This document shows positions 33,265 to 45,092 of a stretch of DNA of 64,000 nucleotides, one piece after another (within the stretch, counting starts at the first letter, position 1; every line of letters begins with the position of its first letter). The position numbers and the translations under genes are program-made. The DNA lies in assembly GCA_025617375.2 (NCBI GenBank), contig JAMYGW020000002.1, forward strand, positions 3,162,001-3,226,000, in the 5' to 3' direction. The notes beneath the pieces were generated by a model. It was not told where the DNA came from, did no database searches, and saw nothing but the letters and a program-made list of their open reading frames with translations. Source of the DNA: Acarospora socialis (Eukaryota > Ascomycota > Lecanoromycetes > Acarosporales > Acarosporaceae).

Positions 33265-36200
33265 GCGTGTCCGGGCTTCGGATTGTTGATTGGCCCACTG
33301 AGATTGAATCTTGAGGGTCACGCGCGGCCGCAGTGTCTGCCTGTTCGAGGTCAACAATTGCACGGATTCTTGCTTGGGGGAATAGCTGTGGCCTAGCATA
33401 CCTTGGCAGCTACGACCCGGACAGTTTTGGCAGATGTGCTGCTGAGGAGGGTCCGCATTGGAACGACGGGCAACGCCTTAGAGCAAGAACAAATCGCATC
33501 TCTCTCCGCTCGACAACAACGCATTCCCGGAACTTTGTCGATAGAAACCGGAAGGTGACATCCTGCTGAGCGAGCTGTTGGGGACCATTTACTTTCTTTT
33601 GGGACGTACCACCTCAACCGCAACGACCCAAGTTGCCGACAAGTCTAGCGTTGAGCTTCGAATGGCTTATGGCGGGGTAAGAAGACATCAGATACAAGCC
33701 TTGGTGCAACCTTACAGCGCTGCTTTTTCAGAGCGACTGAAGCGCACCCGATGCGCCTGAACTCGTCCAGATCTAAGAAGTCAACGCTACTTCGTGTCAG
33801 ATTCTATCCTACAACGGAGGGATCTCAGTGTGATATCGTGATCCAAGCGAGCAGAGATACCCAAGCCCAAGTACTATCCATGTCTGTGGCTGTCCGTAGT
33901 GTGAAGATCTTCTAGATCACGCTTGGATGATTACGTGCTCTATGCATACCACCGAGAGCTTCATGCTTTGGCGAGTTTCACTGTCAATCCAGATCTACGA
34001 ATATCACTTTTTCTGGGCGCCTACCTAAGTTATGTCTCGGAGCTTCGGTCTTTTCGCATGGCGTTATCTGATTATCTGGTGGCTTGCAGGATCCCCAGCC
34101 ATGGGAACAATAGGTTAAGCAAGCCACTGTGGGGCACAGGTAATGAACGCTGCATCTCGACGCCGCAGCCTCCAGAAATGCCTTCAAGCCGAAGTATGGT
34201 AGAGTCATGGAGATGACTTCAAGAGTCCTGATCCTACTTCGAATGATCTAGCTAGTTCCTAGCATCAACATTATATTCGAGGAGTGTGGAGTACGGTGAC
34301 AAGTCGTGTCACTGCTACAAGATCATGTACAAACACGCTCTCGACAACACTGCGAGATCCCAGGCCGCTTTGTTACAGTGCCTTCACCCGTCCTCGAAGA
34401 CTCGAAGAGAGCAACCAGTCGCGCCATGTACTGCCAACATATCTATTTCCGGCAACCTCAATCACGATGGGAGGCCATTACGGATCAAAACGCCGCCTAC
34501 AAAGCCCTGGATGTCATACTTGCGGTCAGTCATAGGGTAGTCATCACTTACATCGCAGGCTGTAAACATGCAAGCGAAAGCTGCGTTGAGCCTACCTGCC
34601 CCACCACCGTTACGTGTCTCGCAGGAGGAAAACCTTCCCATCGCGGAGTGCACCTCTTTCTTAAGGTACAGCCCTGCTCAGGCGTTTTTGCTGGTCTCTT
34701 AGACCAAAATACCAGGTACTGGCATCATTTCCTGGTGCATCGAGCGTCTAACCGAGCATCGCTTGGCGCAATTCGGCAGGCGTCAAGGACAATGGCATTC
34801 GAGATGTCGATCGAGAATCCGAACAATGATTCTTTCTTCCTCGTCCACATTCTTTGTTCATACCACTACCAGTTTCGGTCTCCGGGTTGCTTTGTAGGCG
34901 TACACAGTAGGCGTACACGTGTCATCTCATCTCTGACTTACCGGTGTTACACGGCACGGGTCGCATCAACATGTTTGAGGTGATTCCGCCGTGGAGAACA
35001 AACAAGCGTGATTGCTTCAAACCACCGAACCTCATCTTCAGCTTGTTAGCTTCAGTTCACCGGTGGGTGTGGGTAATCGTGAGGCAAGTAACGAGTTCAG
35101 TGCCTGGAGCAAAAGTGACGGTTGGAGCCAGCATTAATATTTGATTTGTTACCTCCGTACTGCTCACAGACACGTGGACGGAGACGCCCCAATGAGGATC
35201 ATTAATACTAAAAGAACGGCCCATCAACACTTGCTGGCAATCAGAATAATAATAATAATAAGACTCCAGTACAAAGACCACGGGAAAGAAGATCTGCTAG
35301 GGCCTGGTAGAATCAAATCTCACACGGCAGGTTAGGCGACCTTTAGCTTCAGGGGCAATACTCCGTACATTGCATCCAAGAGCCCATGTACTATTTCCAT
35401 CCGGACATCACGTAGATATATGCCCGCTGCATGAATTATTACGGTTCCATTCAGAGTCTAGCAAGCCCAAAGAAATCTCGTCGTCACCAGAAGAGTGTTT
35501 GAAAGCAAAACATCCGAGTCCCCAGCGGCTGGAAATTATTTACCCCGGTTATTTTATGAAAGACTGGGTCCGGCTGACTTGCAGACGTCGTCCCTGAGGA
35601 ATGCCAAGCGAGTCAGGGGCTTTTAGCGTCAGGTACGGAGTCACATATGGCCAATCAAAAGGTTAGTTCCAGACCCTTGCCCAGGCACATTCCTGAGTGA
35701 ACAAGGATTCAAAAATTCATGCTGGACGAAGCCCGAAACGATGGACACTCGCACCAGTCATTGCTCGATATTCTGGTGTCACCTCTGGAATGCTCAACAC
35801 GCTTACTTCGAGACGGTTTGGGAAAGTCCAGAATACTTGCTTCAAGAATGGAAGAGCAAAAGCTGCACATATATCTGTAGATAGTCCTCGATCCGTTTAG
35901 TGATGGAGCTCGTAGAAGACAAGAGATCTTCAATCTCAACAGGCAGGTCTAACGTCTTATTACCACTTGTGAGATACCTTAGCTTACTGCCTTAAGCTGC
36001 CGAGCGCCGGTCCTTGTTTCAACCCGGTAATCAAACTAGATTGTTGTACCTTTCGCACTACCTACCTTAACGGCTACCACGAAATTATCAATATCTTAGT
36101 ACCTCTCCCCTCGTTTCCCTCCTTCTCATCTCCTACCACGACGACAAAGAGTCTTTCGCTCGCACCTTTGCTCAACCACATAAACCGACCTCTTTAGCTT

Positions 36201-36582
36201 CTTGTACACTTTCACTCTTTCAAGTGCACACAGCAGCCATTCACTCATTTTCCGTCGAACGTGGAACGTTACGCCAGTCCTAAGGTCATTCACTCACTCA
36301 TTCACTGCCTGTGGAACAACATAACACGGAGTAAGTTCCTACCGTACACCCACCTTCACTTCCTTTGCATCCTCTGACCTCACTCTGCACACACACACCC
36401 ACACTCTTTCTCTGCAACCGATATCACTCATTTTAAAGAAATACACTGACCGTCGTCTTTCTCTGAAAGCCATCAAACATCACTCCTTTCGTCCATACAC
36501 TCATTCGTAAACACTGGGATCTGAGATCTCAGATCAGCTCAAAAGTACCAATTTCGCAAAGAATCACCCGAAACTTATCATC
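33265..36582. other. 3.3 kb without a recognisable gene
   Basis: Several open frames occur, the longest about 225 codons near 34306-34983, but none has a domain, a convincing intron or composition like neighbouring genes. It includes an (AAT) microsatellite near 35245-35262 and a duplicated 12-mer near 34896-34918. The last 450 nt (36100-36560) are pyrimidine-rich and carry repeated CATTCACTCA-like motifs near 36238 and 36287, probably the promoter and leader of the CAP gene. Confidence 0.5.
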
Positions 36583-37565
36583 ATGCGTTCCTCAACACTC
36601 CTCTCGGCTCTTTTCGTCGCCGGCACGCTCAGCTCGCCAATTGTCCAGAAGCGTGACTACGTGACTGAGGTCGACGTTGTCACGGTCGTAGCCTACGTCA
36701 CTGAGGGTGCCGCGCCCGCGGCTGCAACTAACACCGCGGCTGGTGGCCAATTCTATCAAGGTCAGTATGCTCTTCCACTCAAGGCAGCCAATACTGATAA
36801 TAAGGATAGACCCGGCTCCAACGACTTCTGAGGCTCCGGCCCCAGTGGCTCCTGCTCCAACTTCTGCAGCTCCACCTCCACCGTCGAGCTCCGAACCCCC
36901 GGCCCAAGTTGCAGCCCCAAGCTCGACCCCAGCCGCTGCCCCTGTCCAACAGGCACCCGCCGGTAATGATTATCAGTCGCAAGCTCTCTACCATCACAAC
37001 ATTCACCGTGCCAACCACTCCGCGGACCCGCTTTCTTGGGACGAGAATCTCGCATCGTATGCCCAGCAGGCTGCGTCTAGCTGTCAATTCCAGCACAATG
37101 TGTACGTTCCCCTCCCAACATCCTTGGTCCTCGATGCTCACATTTTCCAGCAAGATCGGTGGTGGTGGTTACGGCCAGAACCTCGCTGGCGGTTCGGACC
37201 CCGAGCACATTGGTGGATCTATCACGGAACGCTTGTACAACATGGAAATGATGCTATACAAGAACCTTTATGGTCAAGATTCGCCGGATATGTCCAATTT
37301 CGAAAACTGGGGTCATTTCTCGCAGATCGTCTGGAAATCCACGAAATCCGTCGGCTGCTACACGCAATCATGCCCAAATGGCGTCGCACCATATGACATC
37401 AAATGGTTCACCGTCTGCAATTATAGCCCTCCCGGTAAGCACACTTCTCTCTGTATGTTTGCGACAGACATGCTGACACGCATTCGTTCAGGGAACTGGG
37501 CTGGTGAGTACCACAATGTCGGTACCCCTCTGGGCCACGAATACGTTTCTGCCCCCATGTGGTAA
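36583..37565 (+). CDS. Secreted CAP-superfamily (SCP/PR-1-like) protein
   Basis: Extracellular protein of the SCP/PR-1 (Pry) group, some members of which bind sterols. Exons 36583-36760, 36810-37101, 37151-37434 and 37492-37565, 275 residues, all phases consistent. Signal peptide MRSSTLLSALFVAGTLSSPI, then VQKR, a likely Kex2 cleavage site, before DYVTEVDVVTVV. A Pro/Ala/Ser-rich linker of about 60 residues follows (SEAPAPVAPAPTSAAPPPPS). The CAP domain (about 130-270) has HNIHRANHSADPLSWDENLA, GYGQNLAGGSDPEH, the CAP1 motif NWGHFSQIVWKSTKSVGCYT and CAP2-like FTVCNYSPPGNWAGEY. The conserved His, Glu and Cys positions are present. The pyrimidine-rich leader suggests strong expression, which is inference. 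Confidence 0.93.
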
Positions 37566-38549
37566 GCGGGGGCGACGGCATCGGCCCATTGCATCAGCTT
37601 CTGGGCACCAGTATCCTCATCTCACAACTTGGGTGACACGGTCGACCTTCAGGTTGTTCATGTCTGGTACATGGACTTTCTTTACGGTTGTCAGTGTTCG
37701 TCCGAGGCGTGGTGACTGAATGTATGGGGTATGTCTCACACCTCGTGTTGGCAAATTTTCACAACGCATTTCTTGCTACACTCTAGCCAGGGTCACTCTC
37801 AACGGGTTTGATGTAGAACCTTTCCATTTGCTTCCCTTTCAAGGGGGTCGAGTGGTCCGGGTCTTGCGAACATGGTGGGATGGACTGGCATGGATTTCGA
37901 TTCTTTGTGGATTCAACTTTGCGTGGCAGGTCTGACGAGTTCTCTGCGATTTCCGGAAAATCATTCGCTTCTAACCCCGTGTACGTGGTCTATGATAGAG
38001 ATAGAAAAGCACTTGCTCCTCCCACTTAAGTGTCTTGTACTCTGATGTGGTTACGTGGACACGATAATGACTAGCCTTCTCCCCTAGATAAGGTAATGTC
38101 AGGTAAGATAGTGTAAGCACTATGCCCCGAATGATTGGGGGCCAGCCTCATTCGATGTGACTAATGTTGGCCTCTGCGACGTCACCGGAAACCTTACTTA
38201 CTCTGGCCGCGGTTGCGCCTTGTCGATAGCTTATTGTCATTCGACAGGATGACCGTGGGGTCGGTAACCCCACAAAGTGTTCTGAAGGTTGACTTCACAG
38301 TGGTCGTTATGTCATTCCACCACATCTCCAGACGCCCGGCCATATGATATTTTGTGTATCCCGCCCCAACTTCTTGGTTACATGGTAAAGCGAACACAAG
38401 TACTTGGAGAGTTCGCATCCAGGACGGCTCTAAGAACCACCGCAGTCAAGCTAGTTTCACGGAGACGTCAACGTCTACTGACCTTGTCCCGGGGCAAGCC
38501 TTTGACATACTCTCGAAGCTTCCAATCTCTTGCCTCTGAGCGTCCAAGT
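37566..38549. other. Intergenic, no gene seen
   Basis: About 1 kb between two co-directional genes. No recognised element; presumably the CAP 3' end and the promoter of the next gene. Confidence 0.45.
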
Positions 38550-41034
38550 ATGGCAGGCATGGCTCACAAGACCGCAGGCCAAGAATTGAAGCTGGTCAAT
38601 CGGCTGGTAGAGAGCAGAAGTCCGTATGTGAGTTCTCTGTGATAGATCTAAGCTTCACTGACTTCTGGACTTGTGACGCTAACACGATGCGTCTTCTCAG
38701 GTCCGAGGACATATGGATAATCCGGTGGCATGGCAGATGTGGGGTCCTGAGGCCATAGCACTCGCGAAGAAGCATAACAGACTCCTTTTTGTGAGCATTG
38801 GCTACGCAGCATGTCACTGTAAGCTTCCTGTTTGTCGACTGTATATCGATCTGCTTGATAGTTTGGATTTACTGACCTCCCGTAGGGTGTCATGTCATGG
38901 AGCGCGAATCCTTCCTGTCCAACGAAATCGCATCAATCTTAAACAACTCGTTCGTCCCGATCAAACTTGATAGAGAAGAACGTCCGGATATTGACCGCAT
39001 ATACATGAGCTATGTGCAAGCCACCACTGGGTCCGGCGGCTGGCCCTTGAATGTCTTTCTGACTCCTGACTTGGAGCCCGTGTTCGGTGGGACGTATTGG
39101 CCAGGACCGAACAACTCGATGACGGCGGTTGGGCAAACGGTTGGATTCTTGGAAATACTGGAGAAGATGAGGGATGTGTGGCAGAAACAAGAGCGGAGAT
39201 GCTTGGAGAGTGCCAAAGAGATTACGAGGCAGTTGCGGGAGTTTGCGGAAGAGGGAACTCATTCACATCGTCAAGTAGGCGAAAAGGGTGAAGGCGGTGA
39301 TGGGCTGGAACTCGAGCTGTTGGAGGACGCCTACCAGCACTTTGCCAAGAAATATGACACTATCAACGGAGGCTTCTCAAGGGCACCGAAGTTCCCAACC
39401 CCGGTCAATCTTGCATTCCTGCTCCGCCTATGCCAGATGCCGCAACCGGTGAAAGATGTGGTTGGAGAGGAAGACTGTGCCAGCGCCCTGGCCATGGCTA
39501 TGAATACGTTGCGTAAGATGGCGAGAGGGGGAATCAGAGACCAGATCGGTTACGGCTTCGCTCGATATTCCGTAACCTCTGACTGGAGTCTACCGCATTT
39601 CGAGAAGATGCTTTACGACCAACCGCAACTTCTTAACGTCTACCTCGATGCCTTCCTTATCACGCAAGATCCAGAGATGCTAGGTGCCGTTTACGACATT
39701 TCCACTTACCTCACCTCTCCACCGCTCGCCGCGCCAAACGGTGGGTTTTACTCTGCGGAAGATGCGGACTCTTACCCGACACACAGCGACCGCGAGAAGA
39801 GGGAAGGGGCGTACTATGTTTGGACGCTGAAAGATTTCCACTCCATTCTCGACAAGCGATCTGCAGACGTGTGTGCCCGCTTCTACGGCGTGACGTCGGA
39901 CGGCAACGTTAGTCGCGACAACGATCCACACGACGAGTTCATCAGCCAGAATGTGCTGAATATCAAATCAACACCGAGCGCGCTAGCGAAGGAATTCGGG
40001 CTGAGCGAGGACGAGGTCGTCAAGATTTTGAAGGAGGGGAGAATCAAATTGAGAGAATGGAGAGAAAAGGAGAGGCCCCGCCCAAGTTTAGATGACAAGA
40101 TCGTCGTTGCATGGAATGGACTCGCGATCGGCGCCTTGGCGAGGACAAGCAAGGTGTTAGTCGACATCGACCCAGAGAAATCCCGAGAATACCGAATTGC
40201 AGCCGAAAGAGCCGTTGCTTTCATCAAAAAGGAGCTCTGGGACGAGGCCTCCGGCAAGCTATGGCGAGTGTACAGGGAAGGTCGGGGCGACGCCCCGGGA
40301 TTCGCAGACGATTATGCCTTCCTTATCCAAGGCCTCATCGAGCTCTACGAAGCCACCTTCAACGACACCTACCTCGAATTCGCCGACAAGCTACAACGTA
40401 AGGCCCCCTTCTTCCCCTCTGTCACACTCTCCCATCATCGACCCTATCCCTCCCAAGCACTAACACCCCACACCTAGAATCTCAAAACGCCTTCTTCTAT
40501 GACGTCCAATCCTCCGCCTTCTTCTCCACCCCGGCCCATCAACCCGACCTCCTCCTGCGCCTCAAATCCGGCATGGACGCCGCCGAGCCCTCGACCAACG
40601 GCATCGCCGCCCAGAACCTGTACCGCCTCGCGTCCCTCCTCGAAGACGATTCCTACGCCCAACTCGCCCGCTCCACGCTCCTGGCGTTCGAGAGCGAGAT
40701 CCTGCAGCACCCGTTCGTCTTCTCGAGTATGTTGCCTTGCATCGTTTGGGAGCGGTTGGGCGGCCGCGGCGTGGTTGTTACGGGGGATGATGAAGATGAC
40801 GACGACAGTGGTGGGGAGGGTAAGAATGGGAGGGTGAGTGAGGCGTTAAGGAAGATGAGGGGAGAAGTTGGGGTTATGAGGACGGTGGTGAGGCTGGGTG
40901 GAAGGGAAGCGAGGAGCGAGTGGTTGAAGGGGCGGAATTCGCTGTTACGGAGTATGGATCCTCAGAGGAAGGGCGTGTGGGTTTGTGAAGGCGGTGCTTG
41001 TAGGGAGGAGCTGGAGCTTGGGAAGGCGAATTGA
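38550..41034 (+). CDS. SSP411/DUF255 thioredoxin-like protein (SPATA20 / YyaL family)
   Basis: Conserved from bacteria to man; a thioredoxin-like N-terminus joined to an (alpha/alpha)6 barrel; exact function unsettled. Four exons: 38550-38627, 38701-38818, 38886-40397 and 40478-41034, 754 residues in phase. Splicing gives SPYVRGHMDNPVAWQMWGPE and rebuilds the signature IGYAACHWCHVMERESF with its C-H-W-C pair. Then FVPIKLDREERPDIDRIYM, GSGGWPLNVFLTPDLEPVFG, and the barrel parts KYDTINGGFSRAPKFPTPVN, RDQIGYGFARYSVTSDWSLP and FYSAEDADSY. The C-terminus, in exon 4, has FFSTPAHQPDLLLRLKSGMD and FVFSSMLPC. An acidic insert (DDEDDDDSGGEG) is lineage-specific. Exon 4 GC content is high, like other core genes. 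Confidence 0.94.
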
Positions 41035-41333
41035 GCTGGTCTGTGCGCTAGTTCGAAATGAGGCGGTTTGGGCGTTGACTGGAGGTTGCTCTGCTTCCTG
41101 CTTCTTTGCTGCTTACTTTGCTTTAAGTCTCGCTCTTTCGCCGGCGTTGCTGTTGATCAGACCAGGCTTGTACTCTACGCGCAGCGACTCAATTTACTTC
41201 CTGCTTACATGCCACGCCGAGAACCAGCTCAGAGAGGTTCCACGAAGAGCTCTGAAACCTCCCAAATCGGGGAGAGCGAGAACCTGTAGATCCTCTCACC
41301 GCGGAGCGATGATGAAGCATACCTAGCCTGGAG

Positions 41334-41483
41334 GGAGAGTGCTCCCTTCCAGAGACGTTCGACGATCATCTTTGGAACATCGAATCAGGTTAGTGGAGGG
41401 AGCGCATCATCATAGGATTTGGGAGGAGGGAGCACTCCCGTCCGTTTGTCGAACGTTCGACAGTAATCTACAAAAACCTCTAA
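41334..41483. repeat. Two copies of the GGGAGTGCTCCC / ACGTTCGA dispersed repeat
   Basis: Copies near 41334-41385 and 41427-41483. Each has a 12-mer close to the palindrome GGGAGTGCTCCC, then after 8-15 nt an ACGTTCGA core, then an AC-rich tail. The same arrangement recurs at 54.29-54.70 kb and the core alone at 30.39-30.46 kb. Confidence 0.7.
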
Positions 41484-42298
41484 ATAAGCCATCCTTTTCA
41501 TCCGAGGTGAATTCTCCATAAGCGCAAAGCTCTTTAAAAGCCTGGGCAACAATGCCGTCATTGGGTGCATGCTTGTTGCATCCATGAGATTTGACCTTGC
41601 CTGATGCAAAAGATGTGTGTCAGTGTCTGATTGACAAAAGATAAAGGAGGGGAGGACGACAAATTCCCTTATTGATGATGAAGTCAAAGAAATGTAGCAG
41701 ATCATCTTTCATGAATGAAGTGATCAAGAACTGCTTCAATGTATGTTCACAAAAGATGTTGAGGTGTCTGATTCAGAAAGTCTGAATCAATTCTGTTACT
41801 CTGTGTCAGGAGCACCGTGACTGAGCTGCAGCTGTATGACTGTCTGCTTTGACGCCAGATGATCCAACCCTGCATGTTTGATGAGCTCAGCAATCAAAGC
41901 TTTTCCTCTGTAGGCAGCTTGCTTGTTGATGGATGGTGTCTCGGACTCAATATTGAATGAATTGATGTTTGAATCAACAGGGTCATTCATCTTGTAACTG
42001 CCTAACCCAAATTTGAGTGACTATCCGTGAAACAGATAGGCAACATGGTGACTTCATTGGTGCCCCATCAATTTCCCATCAAATTCCCCAACCTTCATGT
42101 ACGGGGCGGGGGCCAGGAGAGTTTCAAGATACGTGATATTGGGCAAAGCAGGCATTGACACCTGGGGCCAGGATGAGCGGCGTTGTACAACTGGGTGTAA
42201 TTTATTACATAAGAAAATGACTTGATCAGGCAGACAGATTGCCCATTTAGGAAAGAGCCTTATGCGAAAGGAGAGTTATTTTTTGTGCTGTAGTACTA
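41484..42298. other. AT-leaning geneless stretch left of the inverted-repeat elements
   Basis: Short minus-strand frames near 41385-41705 and 41796-41990 have no recognisable domain. They could be debris of an old mobile element, but I see no motif to prove it. Confidence 0.4.
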
Positions 42299-42543
42299 TA
42301 CGGATGCATCTAACATAAGTCCTGTCGGGCGCTAATGCTGTATAGAAATCTAATTTTTAGTACATTTAAATACCATCACTGTAAGGCCTGAGATTAGTGA
42401 TACCTTACAGTGGATCTTGCGCCCACAACTGGCACTTGCAGCTATGGAGAAGCCTGATAGGTGCCTATGTCATATTCAGTATCGTAACATAGATTTCCAT
42501 ACTGCATTAGCGCCCGACAGGACTTATGTTAGTTGCCTCCGTA
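42299..42543. mobile_element. MITE-like element 1 with about 55-bp terminal inverted repeats
   Basis: Starts TACGGATGC and ends GCCTCCGTA; the inner parts of both arms carry CATAAGTCCTGTCGGGCGC and TATAGAAATCTA / TATGGAAATCTA in inverted orientation. Length 245 nt, no coding capacity. TA at both outer ends fits a TA target-site duplication of the Tc1/mariner (Fot1/pogo) kind. The arms differ at several positions, so the insertion is not recent. Confidence 0.85.
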
Positions 42544-42602
42544 TAAGATTAAGTGAGAATGCACTGTAACGTTGTCTACCTAGGATTAAACGAAAATGAT
42601 GT

Positions 42603-42899
42603 TACGGAGGTGTGGCCCACTAGTAGTGCCGCACCCACCAGTTTCTGACTAAGCAATCTGAGAACTTCATCACCTGCAATGAATCAGATTTGAGTGATAC
42701 AACTTTTGCGACTTTACAGCTAATAATTCTCTTTAATAAAATATATTAATTCTATGATATACCAAATAAGAGAAATTAAAAGGAAAAAATTTGTGTAACT
42801 GGGAGTCAAGTTAAATGCTTGCCCATGAGCAGCAGAAAATTGAGGAATCTTAGTCAACCTTGTAGCGCTGCGGCAATACTAGTGGGCCACACTTCCGTA
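42603..42899. mobile_element. MITE-like element 2 with about 31-bp terminal inverted repeats
   Basis: Left arm TACGGAGGTGTGGCCCACTA, right arm its inverse with few mismatches (ACTAGTGGGCCACACTTCCG then TA). Length 297 nt. The interior 42710-42800 is strongly AT-rich and non-coding. Same TACGGA start and TA ends as element 1 but a different interior and arm, so a sister family probably mobilised by the same transposase. Confidence 0.85.
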
Positions 42900-42998
42900 T
42901 GAGCGAGGATCTAACTGGACCAGGCAACTTCCAATGACTGCAGCCTTAGCGACCATTGCTGCATCGCACGTACAGCCCGATTGCAAGGAAAGGAGGTT

Positions 42999-43078
42999 GA
43001 CGTACTAGCGTCTTTTCGCCATCAAGCACTCGCCAAATGCATTCTGAAAGAGCCAATCAGAATGAGTCACATTGCTGG
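42999..43078 (+). repeat. Direct repeat, copy 1
   Basis: Begins GACGTACTAGCGTCT and includes GCATTCTGAAAGAGCCAATC. Matches 44301-44383 at roughly 80-85 percent by eye, same orientation, 1.3 kb apart. Confidence 0.75.
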
Positions 43079-44125
43079 ATATACATAGGCACAGTACCTG
43101 CGATACCAGATCGAGTTACTATATTTAGTGTGGCGCGTAATTTATACAGTACCATGTAAATCCTCGCAGCGGTGAGGTTAATTAGTATAGCTAAATTTCC
43201 AGGAATCAAAGATCATAAGGTAGGTAACTAATCATACCTAAGGCCAAATCTAATAGTCAAAATCATAAGAAGGGCGGCCCCCTAAGTGACCTATCTACGG
43301 CCAAATACCCTACAATCACAGCCACCACCTGTGCCTATGTAAGTTTTCGATGCAGTCAGAATTGAGCCCATCTTGTAACGAGTCTCAATCCTGGTTACAC
43401 CAAAGGACACGCAAATGTGACATCAAGCGTTTATATATATGCCTTTTGTGGATGGATTGGTTGCAACTCATTATAGTGCAAGTCGCGGTATCCCCGCTCG
43501 GGGCGACGACGAGCTTCCACCTCTACGTGGTGTCGCCTATGAGTACTCGGGACCTTGCCCACCCTGAGGAAACTAAGAGAAGCTTCACTACATCTTCATG
43601 GGTCTCCATACATTGATATCCACACCTCCTACCACCTCCCTTGATGACGCATCAAATGGCATGTCAAAGCTACATGACATATTGATGCCTTCCAATATGA
43701 TGAAGTCTCGACATGATGCAGTCCTCCATATAGCTGTCAATATATTGGGAACTTCTGACATGTTGTCTCCATGTCAAGTCTGTTCAACACATCAAGAGAT
43801 TCACATTTTCAGCAGTCACACACTCATTACTACATTCAAAAGCACACCTCTTACGCCACCAAGAGCAGTCACATAACATCCTCTTAACATCTTCTCTATG
43901 GCTTCCCCTCTATGCATGAGCATCGGGCAACACAACACTTGAAGAAAAGCATAAAGGGATGAGATGACTAGAATATTAATTGTTTACAGCAACGTTCATC
44001 CCTGCGGGTGACGACCCAAAGGAAGCATTAGTAAGCAGTTATGGAGGAAGGGAATTGGCAAGGCATTGGGATTTCCTTTGTGTATGGCAGCCTAGGCAGC
44101 CTAAGCAGCCTTGGTCACCTATGAA
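43079..44125. other. Geneless stretch between the direct repeats
   Basis: Short plus-strand frames near 43350-43616 and 43598-43876 have no recognisable domain. May be the remains of one element bounded by the direct repeats; not provable here. Confidence 0.35.
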
Positions 44126-44297
44126 TACAGGTTATGGACACAGCGGGTGGATAGCCGCATATTAAAATACCACTATTTAAGAGCAACTGTCCAGGGTGGC
44201 ACTGACAGATTTTGTATGAGAGCCGAATTTTTACAGGGCTAAATTTAGAGGAAATTCCCATATGCGGCTATCCACCCACTCTGGTCCATAACCTGTA
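44126..44297. mobile_element. MITE-like element 3 with about 38-bp terminal inverted repeats
   Basis: Starts TACAGGTTATGGACACAGCG and ends with the inverse (CCATAACCTGTA). Both arms hold GGGTGGATAGCCGCATAT. Length 172 nt, no coding capacity, TA at both ends. It lies immediately left of direct-repeat copy 2. Confidence 0.88.
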
Positions 44298-44300
44298 CTC

Positions 44301-44383
44301 GACGTACTAGCGTCTCTTTGCAATCAAGCACTCACCAGAGGCATTCTGAAAGAGCCAATCAAAATGGAATCCACACAGCTGGA
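44301..44383 (+). repeat. Direct repeat, copy 2
   Basis: Begins GACGTACTAGCGTCTCTTTG and includes GCATTCTGAAAGAGCCAATC; pairs with 42999-43078. Only three bases separate it from MITE-like element 3. Confidence 0.75.
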
Positions 44384-44869
44384 GGAAGCTTAAAGGCATT
44401 AGCCTTAATTTGGCATAGCTCCCTGGCCACATCCGTCTGGTTTTCACGTGATTACTTCTTTTTAAGAGTTAAGGTAAAAACGATCTTCTTGCACATGTAA
44501 TTAACTTAAGCAGCAATCGATCCTTCATCTGATGAAGTCCCTATACTCACTGTTCTCCTGTCGCCATCATTGATCTACAAGTCAAGTCTTACGGCTTGAA
44601 CGAGCCGAAAGCCCTGCGCCGCAGGCACTAACAAATAGCGCACATAAATCCCACTGAGGCTGTGGCATAGGCCCGGTTATAGTGTAGAGTTCTACACATA
44701 TAGGATGAAGTTAGGCTCAGTCCACGGATCAGGAGTCTGCACGCAGCTTGAGAAAAAGAAGAAAGCCGTGGCCGGTGTTGTTTGCGCGAGGTTTTAGCCG
44801 AGCCGTTTGGAGGAAGAGCTTAGAGGGCCTGAAGGACTGTGAGCTACGACGATCCATACTGGGCCAGTT
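44384..44869. other. Geneless stretch
   Basis: No domain, RNA or further repeat recognised between direct-repeat copy 2 and the minisatellite. Confidence 0.4.
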
Positions 44870-44992
44870 CCGCGGGCAATAGCTGAGAGTCAGCGGGCAA
44901 CAGCGGGATGAGGGCCTTTTCACCGGCAATAGCTGGGGGCGAGCGGTCAATAGTGGACAGGAGGCCTAGCGGACAATAGTTGGAGGCTACAA
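44870..44992. repeat. Degenerate CAATAG minisatellite
   Basis: Five units of about 20-30 nt, each built on GCGGGCAATAGCTG-like sequence (variants GCGGGCAACAGC, ACCGGCAATAGCTG, GCGGTCAATAGTGG, GCGGACAATAGTTG), with G-rich spacers. No coding evidence. Confidence 0.7.
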
Positions 44993-45092
44993 GAGGGGGT
45001 TGCCTATAGGGCATGGCTTGGAGGGTCAGCGCTCGAGGGAGTGTGTTGGATTTCGAGCCTAGACCCTAGGTCTGATGTGATTTACTCGCTTG

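Noticed and set aside
34306-34983. Open frame of about 225 codons in the geneless stretch
   Set aside because: No domain, no splice structure, and composition unlike coding neighbours.
41385-41990. Minus-strand frames as a transposase remnant
   Set aside because: No catalytic or DNA-binding motif visible; only suggestive because of the repeats nearby.
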